Shown here in pieces: positions 16,462-29,044 of a stretch of DNA of 64,000 nt; positions within the stretch are counted from its first letter, which is position 1; each line of letters starts with the position of its first letter. The stretch lies in contig JAEMWC010000013.1 in the NCBI GenBank assembly GCA_016490735.1, positions 1 through 64,000 on the forward strand, written 5' to 3'. A program made the translations under genes and the position numbers. The notes under the pieces are model-generated. The model had not been told where the DNA came from. It did not search any database and saw nothing but the letters and a program-made list of their open reading frames with translations. Source of the DNA: Pachyseris speciosa (Eukaryota > Cnidaria > Anthozoa > Scleractinia > Pachyseridae).

Positions 16462-19400
16462 ACATCCCTCTCTGTTTTGTGGATGATGTATAACCTCGGA
16501 AGATTTCCTCACGTACAAGAGAAGCTGTACGAAGAGGTAGAAAGAGTTGTGGGAAAAGATGGAAGCGTTACAGCCAAAATCATTGGCAAGCTGCCTTATT
16601 TGAAGGCCTGCTTCAAAGAAAGCTTGAGGTCAGAGTTCATTTTCCTCCCTTGGATTCTTGTTTCTCGCTTTAGCTTTTTCATAATCAATCTCATTTTTCT
16701 TCAAACCGATCACTAACCTTAAATACGCTACTTAGACGAAGAAGCAAACCCATTATCCTGGTACTCGGTGCTGGAAAAATTCCAGCGTTAAATATTTGAA
16801 AGGGAAAAACACAAGAATGAAGCAATCCCTCTATTGTACGGGGTTCCCCGTCAAAGCGATCGAAAAGCGCGCGAAAACGGTCCCGGACAAGCATGGTCTG
16901 ACAAATGGTACAGGAATTGTCCAGTGTCATCGGCTAAAATGGAGAAAGAAGAGCACTTCTGAGAATTTTCATTTTTTCTTCAGATCTTCAATTGGAATGG
17001 GCTGTACCGTTTGAATTTTCAACCAAGATCTGGTTTTTGTTGGAAAAAAAAAAAGGTTAATGGCCATGGTGATGTTTCGAAGTACCATTCCCAATCAATT
17101 TGATATGGTCTGGTGTTATCTTTTCTTCTAATAGATATACTTGCTTGTCGAGGATAAAATGTGACGATTTCCGAAATCTCTTGAGAAGCATTGAGTGCTT
17201 TAAACAGTTCTTCCGCGGATCGGGCGCATGTTAGAGATGCTGGGGAAAAACACCCTTACTTGATGTTTTTAAGGCTTTATTTAAAAGAAAACAGTAAGAT
17301 GGTGTTGCTCTCGCTACTGGTGTTTTAATATCATCATAGGTTGACTCCAGTGACGGGGATGAATTTACGTGTTTTGGATAAGGATATCGTTCTGTGTGGA
17401 TACAAAGTTCCAGCACATGTGAGTAGAAATGCATGTTAGCACATTTTTGCACGTTTTCTTGAACAATCAGATCAATTGTAAGAGTCTTGAGACTGAAAGA
17501 GGTTATAAGTATATTAGCGTGTCTATGAATGTCTATGTATAGGTACTGTGTACGTACCGTTGTTCTGTATATGTGTGTATGCTGAACGTACCCTGACAGA
17601 GGTGTATACGGTCCTGATACGTCTTGGCAAAGTTGCCATACCCTAGCATGTACTCATCTGTATACAGGGCCGTGTAAGTTCCCATATTACACTTATACGA
17701 CTTTGTATATTGATGGTGTACGGCCTGCATAAGGGTCCTAATACCGATTAATTTGTGCAATATGCAACATCATCTACTGACATCAAACAACTTACTTGTC
17801 TTCGACGATGACAACCGCTGAGGTTCTTCGAATGTCAAGAGGTGTTACCTCAAACGCTGCAACGGAAAATCGCAATTCACCATGTCGTGATCTGACTTGC
17901 GTTCAAATCATTGCAATCAAATGATGTTGTTCTTTCGGTTGGTACTAATAATACACGTAAATGTCATACATTGGCAGACATTATTGCAGTAAAAGACTGA
18001 GTGGTTTCTGAATTTTTGTGCCTTGAGAGGGAGGCCTGCTTACCTTCCTTAGAGTCTGATGGATCTAAGATGCTACTTGACACGGCAACTTGCCCTACCA
18101 GTTCTTAATGGTTCCAGTGTAGATCTCTCATCTTAGCAACTGTGAGCATTGGTTCAGTTTTCACAAACATAGGTCTACAAGGAGACCTTGGCTGGCGATG
18201 GAATGGATACATCTAGCTTACTAACAAATTCTTCTTCCAGACCTACATATTCTTTGAAGAATACTGTATGGCACGCTCCGAGAAATGCTTTAAGGACCCT
18301 TTGGAGTTTAAGCCTGAGCGATGGCTGAGAGAAAACAGAGACGACATACACGCCTTTGCTAACCAACCTTTTAGTTTCGGGACCCGCATGTGTGTAGGTA
18401 AGAGTAATTGTACTATTCATATCTTTGATTGTTTTCTTTAACTGCCTTTAGCTTAACATACGCTTTGTTGCGTGATGTTATTGACTATTGCTTTGTCTCT
18501 CGGTATTTATGTCTGACACATCCATCCATTTCTTCTTTCCTCATTTCCTTTCATCCTTCCTCTCTCCTTCCTTCCTTCCTTCCTTCATTCCTTCCCTCCT
18601 TTCTCCTTCCTTCCTTCCTTCCTTCCTCTCTCCTTCCTTTTTTCCTTCCCCTTTCCCTTCCTCCTTCCTTCCCCCTCCTTCCTTCCTTCTTCCTCCCTCC
18701 CTCCTTCCACCCTTCCTTCCTTTCTCCCTCATTCTTTTCTCTTTCTCTCCTTCCTTCCTTCCTTCCTTCCTTCCTTCCTTCCTTCCTTCATTCCTTCCTT
18801 CCTTTCTCCTTCCTTCCTTCCTTCCTTCCTTCCTTCCTCTCTCCTTCCTTTTTTCCTTCCCCTTTCCCTTCCTCCTTCCTTCCCCCTCCTTCCTTCCTTC
18901 TTCCTCCCTCCCTCCTTCCACCCTTCCTTCCTTTCTCCCTCATTCTTTTCTCTTTCCCTCCTTCCTTCCTTCCTTCCTCCCTCCCACCCTCCTTCCTTTC
19001 TTTCTCCATCCCTCCGTCCTTCCTTTCTTCCTTCTTCTATCCTTCCCTCCTTCCTTCCTTCTTCTCTCCCTCCCTTCTTCCTTCCTCCAACCATCTCTCC
19101 CTCCCTCCTTCCTTCCTTCCTTCCTTCCTTCCTTGCTCTCTCCATCCCTCCTTCGTTCTCTCCTTCCTCCCTCCCTCGTCCATACCTCGTTCCTTCCTTT
19201 CTTCCTTTCCGTCATCCGTCCGTGCATCCGATCGTCCTTCCAACCAATTTAAATGACAGTTGATTATAAATGGTTACAAGATACATGGCAAAAAAGGTCT
19301 ACTATGCTTTTGTTAAACATCCATAATGTGACAGAACTGTATGCTCTTACTTTCCCCAGGCCGTCGAGTGGCAGAGTTGGAGATGTACTTATTTATTTGC

Positions 19401-19581
19401 AAGGTGAAGGACAGTAGTCCCATTTTCTTTCTTTTTTTTTTATTTTAGCAGGAGGAAAACACCCGTCAGACAGGGCAGGGTAAAATCACCTATGAAATTT
19501 GAAAAGCGTGCAGGGAACCGTTTATCGAAAGTTCCGGTAACTTTACGGGCCCTATGTCATAGTTTGAAATCGAAATCTTAA

Positions 19582-19642
<61 letters not shown>

Positions 19643-19887
19643 GGGTATCATCTGGGATGGAAACAAAACAGCTTAACGGGCCCGGTAATAACCGGGAGCT
19701 TGGAGAAACGGGAAGGAAGTACTATGACCTTCTATGGAAATACTGTGAAATAATGTCTCGTCTGCTTCTTTTGTAGTTACTTCAGCGGTTTCGCTTGGAG
19801 TATCACCATGATCCTTTGGAGCCTCTCCAACGAACAGTTGTCGTACCAGATAAACCAGTAAAGATCACGCTTATGGACCGCGTTTGA
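16462..19887 (+). CDS. Cytochrome P450 A, 3' half (five exons)
   Basis: Haem monooxygenase of mitochondrial-clan type. Exons: 16462-16628 (TSLSVLWMMYNLGR... K-helix ESLR), 17340-17418 (RLTPVTGMNLRVLDKDIV...), 18241-18397 (KPERWLREN..., haem loop FSFGTRMCVG), 19360-19403 (GRRVAELEMYLFICK), 19777-19887 (LLQRFRLEYHHDPLEPLQRT... stop). All junctions are AG/GT and the phases agree. The 5' exons (N-terminus to I-helix) are not in the window; Polinton 1 occupies the intron immediately upstream, so they may lie beyond it or be lost. Near-identical inverted paralogue: P450 D. Confidence 0.88.
17525..17715 (-). repeat. Conserved P450 intron segment (copy 1)
   Basis: About 180 bp that recurs in the corresponding introns of P450 B (about 27154-27162 and 27548-27690, split by a MITE) and P450 D (about 55180-55362). 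It is best explained by gene duplication rather than as a separate transposon. Confidence 0.65.
18540..19230 (+). repeat. (TTCC)n-rich compound microsatellite in P450-A intron
   Basis: About 690 bp of TTCC/TCCC units with an internal higher-order duplication of about 240 bp (18590-18730 resembles 18830-18970). All long reading frames here are low-complexity artefacts (PSFL repeats). Confidence 0.92.
19580..19642 (+). repeat. (AAT)n microsatellite
   Basis: About 20 AAT units in the last intron of P450 A. Confidence 0.9.
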
Positions 19888-20353
19888 ATACCATTGAGAA
19901 GCTCTATGGAAATTTCCATGGACGTACCAGTGGCATTATAAAACTGCAAGATTATAAGTAGTTTTGATGCAGTCTTGTACATTAAAATTTTCCTGGATTT
20001 ACCAGTGGCATTATAAAACTGCAAGAGTTTAAGTAGTTTTGGTCCAGCCTTCTAATGGAACTTTCCATGGACGTACTAGTGGCGTGGATAACAGTTCACA
20101 GAAGATTTGTTGTAAAGCTGCATTTTGTGTGTGTGTGAAGTATTTAACTATGAAATCGTAAGCATCAAATAAATTGCATTATTTCTGCCTTATGTCTGAA
20201 CTTTGTTGGTCAATATTACAAAGCGTATTGCAAATATTTGCCAGCAAATTTAGAAGTAGCAAAGAATTGTTTCTTTGGCTTCTATTTTTGCCAAAATTTC
20301 TGTACTTCAGAAATTCCGTAGTTAAAAAATTACGTGTTTAGAATGCAAAGATT
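19888..20353. other. Gene-free stretch after P450 A
   Basis: 3' UTR-like AT-rich DNA. A segment GGACGTACCAGTGGCATTATAAAACTGCAAG is present twice in imperfect copies (about 19920-19955 and 19993-20025). Nothing coding seen. Confidence 0.4.
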
Positions 20354-20928
20354 GCGTTAGGTACTTAGGCGTTCTAATTGACTATCGACTTTCTTGGAAC
20401 AATCAAATTGATGCAATTCTATTAAAAATCAGTAAAACAATTGGAATGTTATCAAAACTGCGGCATTTTGTCCCTTCCCGCACACTCATTTCTATATATC
20501 ACTCTTTAGTTGCACCCTATCTTCGCTATGGCTTGATTGCGTGGGGCCACAAGCAACTCCCAGTTAAACAAACTTCTTCTATACTTCAGAAGTGTGCCCA
20601 TTGGTTCATACACTTTGGTAACTTTCGAGATCATGCAATTCCGTTGTACGTCGATGCAAAGATTTTAACACTTAACTTTCTTTACTATCAACTACTTTCG
20701 GAAACGATACACGATATAAGTAATCATCTTGTACCCCAAAACATTCAAGACTTGTTTCTTCCTGCTTCTCGTGTTCATTCATACAATACTAGATCCTCAA
20801 CGTCCCCTAATTTTTATATAAAAAAAAAGTCAAATCTGAAGATTCAAAAATATGCTTTCTCGAGAATTGGTGCGAAATTGTGGAATGAGATACCAACTAA
20901 TATTCGTAACTTGCCTAAAGATAAATAA
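20354..20928 (+). pseudogene. LINE reverse transcriptase C-terminal fragment
   Basis: The frame encodes YLGVLIDYRLSWNNQID, then SLVAPYLRYGLIAWG and a C-terminal AFSRIGAKLWNEIP, the usual tail of CR1/L2-type or related non-LTR reverse transcriptases. It ends in a TAAATAAATAAA 3' repeat. 5'-truncated. Confidence 0.82.
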
Positions 20929-20949
20929 ATAAAATAAATAAATAAAATC

Positions 20950-21574
20950 AACTTCATTTTTCTCCTAGTTTGGCCCAGAATGTTTCCTTAAAATTAATTT
21001 CAGAAACTGTTCATTTCTTACATTCAAAGGGATACTGTCACGTACTTTGGATAAACCCAAAGGTGTATTTACGACCACGGAACCTTGCTGAAAAATCTTT
21101 CTACAGCTTTTTACGAAGTAATTAATGTGTGCGTTGAAGCTATTTGTGACTGTTTATGACCATGGATGAGGAGAAGGAAATGGATTAAAACTTGAAAAAG
21201 TTAGCCTAACTTTTTCAAGCTACCCAGTGGCCTTCGTGCCTTTAGAGTGGCTTGAGCTTACTTGATCACAATAAATTGTAACTTTTTCAAGGTTTGTCAT
21301 TGTGACTTGGAAGAATTGCCATAAGATAATACTTCTCAGTTTCTTTTCCTTCCAACTGATATAATTCGAAATCCACCTCTTCCTGGTACACTGGGCCTCT
21401 CCTATAATGAAAAAGTACTCGCTCAAAGCTTGGAACAAACTTATAACAAGAATTCCCATGACAGTCTCCCATTAACAGTCCAGATAAATAAGTCATGTTA
21501 TTTTTGTAAATAGAGTGCATCCAGTGTTTTTAGAAAACAGACGACAACTGCAGAGTGATGTAGTTCTAAGTTGA
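20950..21574. other. Gene-free stretch
   Basis: No convincing genes. It contains a short inverted pair around AACTTTTTCAAG (about 21190-21290). Confidence 0.35.
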
Positions 21575-21580
21575 TATTTG

Positions 21581-23203
21581 CCTGGCATAGTAAATCGAAC
21601 GTTCGAAAATCGAACTCAATCGAACTCAATCCACTGAGTTCTGAAATCGAACGAAATCGAACACCAGACTTTCAGTGAGTTCGATTTCCGAACAAATGGA
21701 ATTCAATCGAACAAATTGAACTCAATCGAACTCAATCCATCTGATTGTGTCCGATTGAGTTGGGAAACCGAACTCAGTCGAACACAGTCAGATGGATTGA
21801 GTTCGATTGGCTCTGGTAAACCTATACAAAGCAAGCCCAAAGCAAGTCCAAAGCAAACCCATCATTGCAGGGTTTTATTGTGCTTATTTACAATTTATTC
21901 AATAACAGAAACCCCATTTATAAACTGTCCACGGCAGTTAAGAGAACAGAACGGAGCAGAACAAACCTATCATTATTCCCGCGGGCGTATTCCGAAATTG
22001 TTGTACCCTTTCCTTTTCAATATTATGAAAGGTGTTCGTCATCGTGGTTTCAAATGATAGCTGAGTTAATCTTTTGTCTCACGATTGATGTCTCACAAAG
22101 ATGTGGATCGCGACGTTTCGACCGCTATACTGGTGGTCTTCATCAGGCGATGGTGTCGACTGGTTGCGTGTGAGAATAAGAAGCACCGTGGCTGGTCGTG
22201 ATTGGTGCGCTTCGATCCTCGGTTAGGCTTTTGTTGATTGGAGGATTTCGATCCTTGTCGTTCAGACTAGAAATTGTTCCCTCAGCGGTCCGCTTTGGTA
22301 CTGATTGACTGTTGTGTTGTCTGATCATGGGCATCCACGCTTCAGGAATTTCAATTCCACTGTCCCTGTTAATGTTGTTAGGGTGAAGTCTTATGTGAAT
22401 AGCCTCTTTCACCCTACGGGTGTACCAATGTGGGTCTCGGTCAATAAATGTAACTTCGTACCAGAGCGGATAATGTCCGGTCGCGTTGCTATGTTCTGAA
22501 ACGGCGGAGGATTGGATCCGTTCATGCATAGATCTTCCCGTCTCTCAAATATAAACCTTATCACATTTGCAGGGAATCTTGTAGACTACTCCGTCTTGTT
22601 TTGCTGGATCGACAACGTCCTTAGGTCGCACTAGGTGTGATCTAAGAGTTGTGTTAGATCTGAAAACAGTCCTTATGCCTTGTTGTTGTAGGCCTTTTTT
22701 TTTTTAGCTAACTTACAATTGCGGAAAGACAACTCGAAGGGTTATTTTTATGCAAAAATACAAGCAAATTAATAACCGCGACCGCGACCGCTCGTTTGCA
22801 ATTCTTAATGCACGGCCTTTCTCGCCTATTTTCTTTAAACCTTGAAAACTTCGCTATCCTTGACGTCAAAGCGGCATTCCTGGTAGCCTTTTACTACGCA
22901 TTTGAAGCTTACAATCCACAGTTCATCTGAAGCCATTTCTGCAGAATTTGTTCGTTTACGAAAAACACGTGCGCTACACCCCCGGGCTGAAGTAACGCGA
23001 GCTTCCAAGATCTGGTTATGGATTTTCAACGCCTATTTTACACAAATCATGAGTTCGAAAATCGAACGTTCGATTGGGTTCGATTGATTTTTTCTGTTTT
23101 CGGTGAGTTCGATTTCGTTCGATTGCCGAACTCAATCGAACTCAATTCATGAATTGAGTCCGATTGAAATTTAGTTCGATTGGGTTCGATTTACTATGCC
23201 GGG
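21581..23203. mobile_element. DNA transposon/MITE with TCGAACTCAA subterminal repeats
   Basis: Terminal inverted repeats CCTGGCATAGTAAATCGAAC (21581-21600) and its complement ending at 23203 (one mismatch). The apparent 6-bp target duplication is TATTTG (21575-21580 and 23204-23209). About 150-250 bp at each end consist of short TCGAACTCAAT / ATTGAGTTCGA units. The 1.2-kb interior holds a Penelope-like fragment and no transposase that I can see. Confidence 0.8.
22143..22690 (-). pseudogene. Penelope-like element 3' end, GIY-YIG endonuclease remnant
   Basis: On the minus strand: GVVYKIPCKCDKVYI, then a stop where Gly of the GIY-YIG core is expected, then ETGRSMHERIQ, ATGHYPLWYEVTFIDRDPHW, and VKEAIHIRLHPNNINRDSG...PEAWMP. 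This order matches the C-terminal endonuclease of Penelope-like retroelements. It has an in-frame stop and is 5'-truncated. It lies inside the 21581-23203 transposon. Confidence 0.75.
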
Positions 23204-23502
23204 TATTTGATTCCATCAGAGGTACGTATTGCCCTGATCTGTTTCTTCTCTGTTATGAAGGGTCTTACGAAAACGGAACAAAAGATAAGCGACCAATCGG
23301 TGAGCACATGAGCCGTCTTAAAACTTCAATCATTTACCTGACTCAGTTTTCAAAATACCGTCGAGCTTCCATTGCCACTTGTGGTCACCTCCTGTAAGCG
23401 GACGTCTACAATGAAGAATTTGTGGCGATTGCAAAAAGATGCCGTCACCCACTGAGTGTCCTTTGGTAATTAGACGAGTCTCTCTTCCCCCAGCCCCTCC
23501 CC

Positions 23503-23625
23503 TACTCCTCTCCTGCCCCTAAAATCCCCCACTCCTCCCCTACTCCTCTCCTGCCCCTAAAATCCCCTACTCCTCCCCTACTCCTCTCCTGCCCCTAAAA
23601 TCCCCTACTCCCCCCTACCCCTCCC
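23503..23625 (+). repeat. 38-bp C-rich tandem repeat
   Basis: Three units of TACTCCTCTCCTGCCCCTAAAATCCCC... starting at 23503, 23541 and 23579. Confidence 0.85.
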
Positions 23626-24171
23626 CTATCGTGTGTATGTTACCTTCCAAGGAACTCTTTGCAACAACTCACACGGCTTACAACCGTGGTACGAAAATCA
23701 ATTCATTACAAATAACGAACCGCCGATATTTCGAAGCCAACTCAAATTTCGCCCTGCTACTTCGTGATATCTGGGTTGTACTGTACATGTACTGTTCATC
23801 CAGATGAACTTTCACACCAGGGATGCATTAAAATATAGACCAGAGCGATGGCTTAGAGAGAACAAAAAAGAAATACATGCATTTTCCTACCTTCTATTTA
23901 GATTTGGACAACGGATGTGTATTGGTAAGTCCGAGTTCGTTTGTCAAAAAACACAAAATTATATTGCTGAATTCCGAATAGTGCAATGCCTCTCTCTTGG
24001 AGGTGACGTTGCGAAACAATGGCGCTAAATACCGTTCTCGATCCAAAAAGGACGTGGATTTATTTGGGACGGAGTGTTTAATAGAGGATCTCGTAGTTCT
24101 TTTTTTCCTCTGACACATGCGCAAAAAACGCAAAAACATTGTGAGTGTTGCGTACGTTATTAGAGCGGTTT

Positions 24172-24444
24172 TCAATTGAGTGTCGAAAATTAATTGCGTT
24201 TGCTTTGGTTTTGAATTGCTTCGCTCTGTGTTTGGCCAGCAATCCTGGCGCCACTTCCTCAACCAATGAGAAGCAAAACCAAAACCAATCGTGACTTGCA
24301 CGCGCGTATTTTCCCGCGCTTTGCACCGGTTGCAAGTAATTGCTTCGAATTCTGATTGGGTCGATGCGCTGTTTTAGCCTGTTGTGATTGGTCAGAGTAA
24401 TTGCTTTGGTTTTGGTTTTACGACACTCAATTGAAAACTGCTCT
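24172..24444. mobile_element. MITE, TIR AGAGCGGTTTTCAATTGAGTGTCG
   Basis: Inverted ends AGAGCGGTTTTCAATTGAGTGTCG (24172-24195) and CGACACTCAATTGAAAACTGCTCT (24421-24444), no coding capacity. A solo related end is at about 42780-42806. Confidence 0.75.
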
Positions 24445-24549
24445 ATCAATGAAGTGTTTTGTTTATAATTATTGCAATCTGGTTATGAGGCCGGAAAAGA
24501 TGGGAGGGTCGAAAGGATTGAAAGAGAGGTGGGGCTTAATAACTTTCTC

Positions 24550-24690
24550 CCTCTAAAAGGGGGATTTATTGGAGGGTGCTTATTAGAGGGAGGGTTATTA
24601 GAGGGAGGGTTATTAGATGGGGGTATTAGAGGGGCTTATTTGAGAGAGAGTTTATTAGAAGGGTGTCTATTAGAGGAGGGCCTTAGTGTA
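24550..24690 (+). repeat. Degenerate 15-16 bp GGAGGGTTATTAGA tandem repeat
   Basis: About seven imperfect units; it gives a Gly/Leu low-complexity reading frame that is not a gene. Confidence 0.75.
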
Positions 24691-25247
24691 GGATTTCCGG
24701 TAGATAGAAATGTGGTACACAGACTAACAGATGGCGTTCTTGTGGTTCTTTCTAGGGAAGCAGAGTACCAGATTTAGAGATACATCTGTTGCTGGCAAAG
24801 GTAAGTAGCGGTCAATTTAAGTAAACTACAGATTTCAGGCAGAAATCTAACCATGCAGACTAAGTTTGTGTTATAACGTCACTGAAATATTTCCCTGTTT
24901 CTGTGGATTATGTAAACACGATAACGTACACAAAAAAGGAAATTATTTTCTGTTCTGGCTAGTTCACAAGCACTTCACTTAAAGAACTTGAAACAAATAA
25001 TTCAAATAAACATATCAGGGTTAAGAAACCCAACTGGCAGTAGGCGAACCAGTTGGCTATTTACAAGCGTGGCCATCTCCAGCTAGCGGCCAGAGCGGGA
25101 CTTTAACTGAACCCGGGGCTTCCGCATTACAAGTCTCAGGGTACACCCCAGGCTTTGTATGGGTCCTGGGAAATCCTGGAAAGTACTTAAATTTTAGTCT
25201 AGCATTTTCCAGGACTGGTGGGTGGTCCTGGAAATTACTGGAAATCT

Positions 25248-25300
<53 letters not shown>

Positions 25301-25922
25301 TTATAGAGCGCTGTGTCGACTAATTGCTCAAAGCGCTGTACAACAATGGTAAAACCATCTGTTTGAAATGTAACTCCTCAAGATTTCTAGACTTACCAAT
25401 AATGTGCTGCATGTAATGTGTTTTTTTTCTTCTTTTTTTTATATATTTTATTTCTGGGCCCGCAGTAATTGGCTACTTAGCAGTTGCGATGTCCCTGCCA
25501 AACGTATTGATTGTAACGTTTTTTTTGTTGTTGTTGTTTTTTTTTTGTATCATAATGGCGAAGCTAATAAAAAAATGAAAAATAAATAAAACTATAAGAT
25601 ACAAACCTAAGAACTATTATGATGAAATTAACTAAACTACTAATAACTATAAATCATCAGCAAATTTAAACAAATATGTCTTCAACTGCGTCTTAAACTG
25701 GCCAACAGAGGTAACATTCCTGAATCCAAGAGGCAATTGATTCCATAGCCTAGGAGCAACTACAGAAAAAGCTCTATCACCATAAGTCTTCAGCCTGGAT
25801 TTAGGCACAGCTAAAAGATTCTGAGAACTAGAACGAAGTAAACGCGGTCTATTATGGTAGTGTAAAAGTTCAGACAGGTAAGTTGGTGCCAAGCCATTGA
25901 GGCACTTGTACACTAAAAGCAA
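25248..25922 (-). pseudogene. LINE 3' fragment (CR1/L2-like)
   Basis: The minus strand encodes VYKCLNGLAPTYLSELL, YGDRAFSVVAPRLWNQLP and QFKTQLKTYLF, the reverse-transcriptase tail. Its 3' UTR ends with the GTACAGCGCTTTGAGCAAT...GCGCTCTATAAATT block and an (ATT)n terminus (25248-25302 on +), typical for these LINEs. Confidence 0.82.
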
Positions 25923-26287
25923 TATAAACTAATAGGTTTCTTGAAAGACAGTTGAGAGCAGCCAGTTGGGAAGATCTAACAATTAACTGAAAAATGATGT
26001 GATATTATGGGTTTCGTTAAAAGAAAATTCCAAGGCTTAGAAAGTTCCTGGAAATTTGTTTCTGAAAATGGGCACAACCCTGACATCCGTCTACTGAAGT
26101 ATTTGACAAAGCAAGGTGTAAACTCACTTCTCAGCCGTTTTAATTTTTGTAATCACATTAGCACTTCACCGACATGATCAAAGGTTAGGATCACGTTACA
26201 TATCTTAGAGACCCGTGGAAACACTCCAAACAATAGGGCTATTTATACAGGAGAAAATAAAACGAGTCTTATCTAAGACGCGACTGA

Positions 26288-26330
<43 letters not shown>
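26288..26330 (+). repeat. (AAT)n microsatellite
   Basis: About 14 AAT units. Confidence 0.9.
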
Positions 26331-26332
<2 letters not shown>

Positions 26333-27153
26333 CTTTACCGTTTGTACGTTCGCCTCCTGAATAACACGCGAATACCTCTTATTTTTGATATCATTAGCAA
26401 CAATCCAAGATGGCGCGCTGAAGCAAGAAACAAAAGCGTGTTCTCCTGTCATTTTAAGATGGAAGAGACTTTTTCAGAGATGTTTTTTTCAATTTTGAGA
26501 AGTCTTCGTTTCTTTTGAAGTCCACACTGTTATAAAAAAAATTCTCGGCGTAGCGGGCAAAGAATGCAATAGATAGAATTCTCGGTTTCAAAAGAAGATT
26601 TTGATTTTTCTCTTAAATCCAGTCTTCACTTGTCTTTTGGGTCTGACTAATGGTTAGCGGCACCGCACCAGGCGGGGGTATACGTTCCTTTAATTTGTTT
26701 TATTTTGTTTGTTTGTTTTCTTACAAAGTGGTTTTGGGTTTTCGTATCCGGCGGAGTCGCATTGATTCGTTTTGCTTAGAGAGATGTATTTATGTATTGT
26801 TTTTCCAGTACCACACAGTATTAGCGAGTGACGTTTGTGCAATAATCAAACTGGCACGAGGTCTTGGCTGACCTACCCCCCCCCCCCCCCCTCTCCTCCT
26901 ATCTACTCAGTTGTATGCGTCTTATTGGCAGTGTAAACTAATCGGTATAAGGACCCTTATGCATGTCGGACACCATCCGTATGGAGTATTTCCACATGAC
27001 GTCACGGCGGCCGTGTTGGTGTCCCAAAACAAAGAAGCGGCGGCCATGTTGGTGTCCTAAACTAAACCTCTGGAAATTGAACTCTATTTTTATGCAAATA
27101 CTTTCTTTTATTTCAGTAATCTATATGGCCGGTAGTCACGTGAATGAAAAGTC
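26331..27153. other. Gene-free stretch
   Basis: Holds a poly-C run (26876-26891) and nothing coding that I can support. The haem exon expected downstream of P450 B exon 6 was looked for here and not seen. Confidence 0.4.
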
Positions 27154-27167
27154 GTATAAGTGTAATA

Positions 27168-27542
27168 GGGAGCTTAAGCAACGAGGACGACGACGACGAC
27201 AACAACGAGAACGTCACAAAACAATAGACTTAATGAGCAAAACCAATGGCTCTGCACGTGCGTTTAACATTTTGGTACATTTCTTTGCCGTCCTCTGCAT
27301 AACAACAACGTGAAATGACCAAATTTTACGTTTTCTCGAGGACGTGAACGCAAGACGGCAAGTTTTTCTTTCTATTTCCTAACCCTGACGGCGTTCATAA
27401 CAAATTAGTCCCTGGACAGTTCGCCAGCATTTTTTAAGTTCAGCAATTTTGAATAATCGCGAAAGAGTTACAAAAACGAGAAGTTATATTTCGAAATAAC
27501 GCTTGTGTTGCCGTCGTCGTCGTCGTCGTTGCTTAAGCTCCC
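27168..27542. mobile_element. MITE, TIR GGGAGCTTAAGCAACGA(CGA)n, with empty sites
   Basis: Inverted ends GGGAGCTTAAGCAACGA and TCGTTGCTTAAGCTCCC, flanked by TAATA on both sides (27163-27167, 27543-27547; 3-5 bp depending on how ends are drawn). The same intron in P450 A (about 17690) has a single TAATA and no insert. Confidence 0.85.
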
Positions 27543-29044
27543 TAATATGAGAACTTAATATACGGCCCTGTATAAAGATGAGTACATGCCAGGGTATGGC
27601 AACTTTGCCAAAACGTATCAGGTCCGTATACACTTCTGTCAGGTTACGTTCAGCATACACTGTTCCTATACATAGACATCCTTTTCCTTTTCATGTACAG
27701 ACTCATTATACGCTAATATACTTATCATCTCTTTCAGTCTCAAGGCTCTTACAATTGACTTGATTGTTAAAGAAATCGTGCAAAAATGTGCTAACATGCA
27801 TTTCTACTCACATGTGCTGGAACTTTGTATCCACACAGCACGATATTCTTTTCCAAAACACGCATGTTCATCCCCGTCACTGGAGTCAACCTATGATGAT
27901 ATTAAAAATACCAGTGGCGGGAGCAAGACCATCTTTCTGTTTTGTTTCAAATAAAGCCTTAATGCATCAATTAACATAGGGGTGTTTTTCTCCAGCAGCA
28001 TCTCTAATATTCGCCCGATCCACCGAAGAGCTGTTTCAAGCACTCAATGTTTCTCAAGAGATTTCGGAAATTGAATCGTCACATTTTATCCTCGACAAAG
28101 CAAGTATATCTAATAAAAGAAAAGGTAACACCGGTGCATATCAAATAGATCGGGAATGGTAGTTATCGGCCTGGTAGGTAAAAAGAGACTTTCGAAACAT
28201 TAGTATGGCCGTTAGCCTTTTATTTTTTGTCCTTTTTTTTTTCTTTAGCAAAAACCGGATCTTCGTTGAAAATTGAAATGGTACAGACCATTCCAATGGA
28301 AAGTCTGCAGAAAAGATAAAAATTCTAAGAAGTGATCTCTTTCTCCATTTTAACCGATGAGACCAGACAATTCCTGTACCATTTGTCAGACCACGCTTGT
28401 CCTGGACCGTTTCCGCGCGCTTTTCGATCACTTTGACCGGAAACCCCGTACAATAGAGGGAGTGCTTTATTCTTATGTTTGTTTTTCCTTTCAAATGTTT
28501 AACGCTGGAATTTTTCCAGCACCGAGTACCGGGATAATGGGTTTGCTTGTTCGTCTAAGTAGCGTATTTAAGGTTAGTGATAGGTTTGAAGAAAAAGAAT
28601 GATTATGAAAAAGTTAAGGCGAGAAACAAGAAACCAAGGGAGGAAAATGAACTCTGACCTTAAGCTTTCTTTGAAGCAGGCTTTCAAATAAGGCAGCTTG
28701 CCAATGCTTTTGGCTTTGACGCTTCCATCTTTTCCCACGACTCTTTGTACCTCTTCGTACAGCTTCTCTTGTACGTGAGGAAATCTTCCGAGGTTATACA
28801 TCATCCACAAAACAGAGAGGGAAGTCTAGTTGGTAAAGAAAAACTGGATCACTATATAATGCATTTCCAGAGTCATCATTGGTTGAGCTGACAAGGGATA
28901 TCAGCCATGATACCATACCCCTGAGAGAGCCGCCATTAAATCATTTATGCTTCCTACAATCGATAATTGGGTGCTGCGAAGTGTTATATGCATCTAAAGA
29001 CTTCATTTGGTATAATATTTATGTTTTTACTAGTCCATGGAAAC

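Larger units (their letters stand above)
23780..24800 (+). pseudogene. Cytochrome P450 C, haem and following exon only
   Basis: An exon ending at 23924 encodes ALKYRPERWLREN...FRFGQRMCIG with a GTAAGT donor. The next exon, after CTAG at 24755, encodes SRVPDLEIHLLLAK up to 24800 with a GTAAGT donor, but is 45 nt instead of the 44 nt in A and D, which breaks the frame. No upstream exons and no final exon were found nearby. It is clearly more diverged than A, B and D, so probably a separate relic. Confidence 0.7.

Noticed and set aside
18429..19256. Long PSFL-rich and GRKEG-rich reading frames on both strands (also 53879-54293)
   Set aside because: Pure translation of TTCC/GGAA microsatellites.
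24472..24777. Gly/Leu-rich frame as a gene
   Set aside because: Produced by a degenerate 15-16 bp tandem repeat in the P450 C intron.
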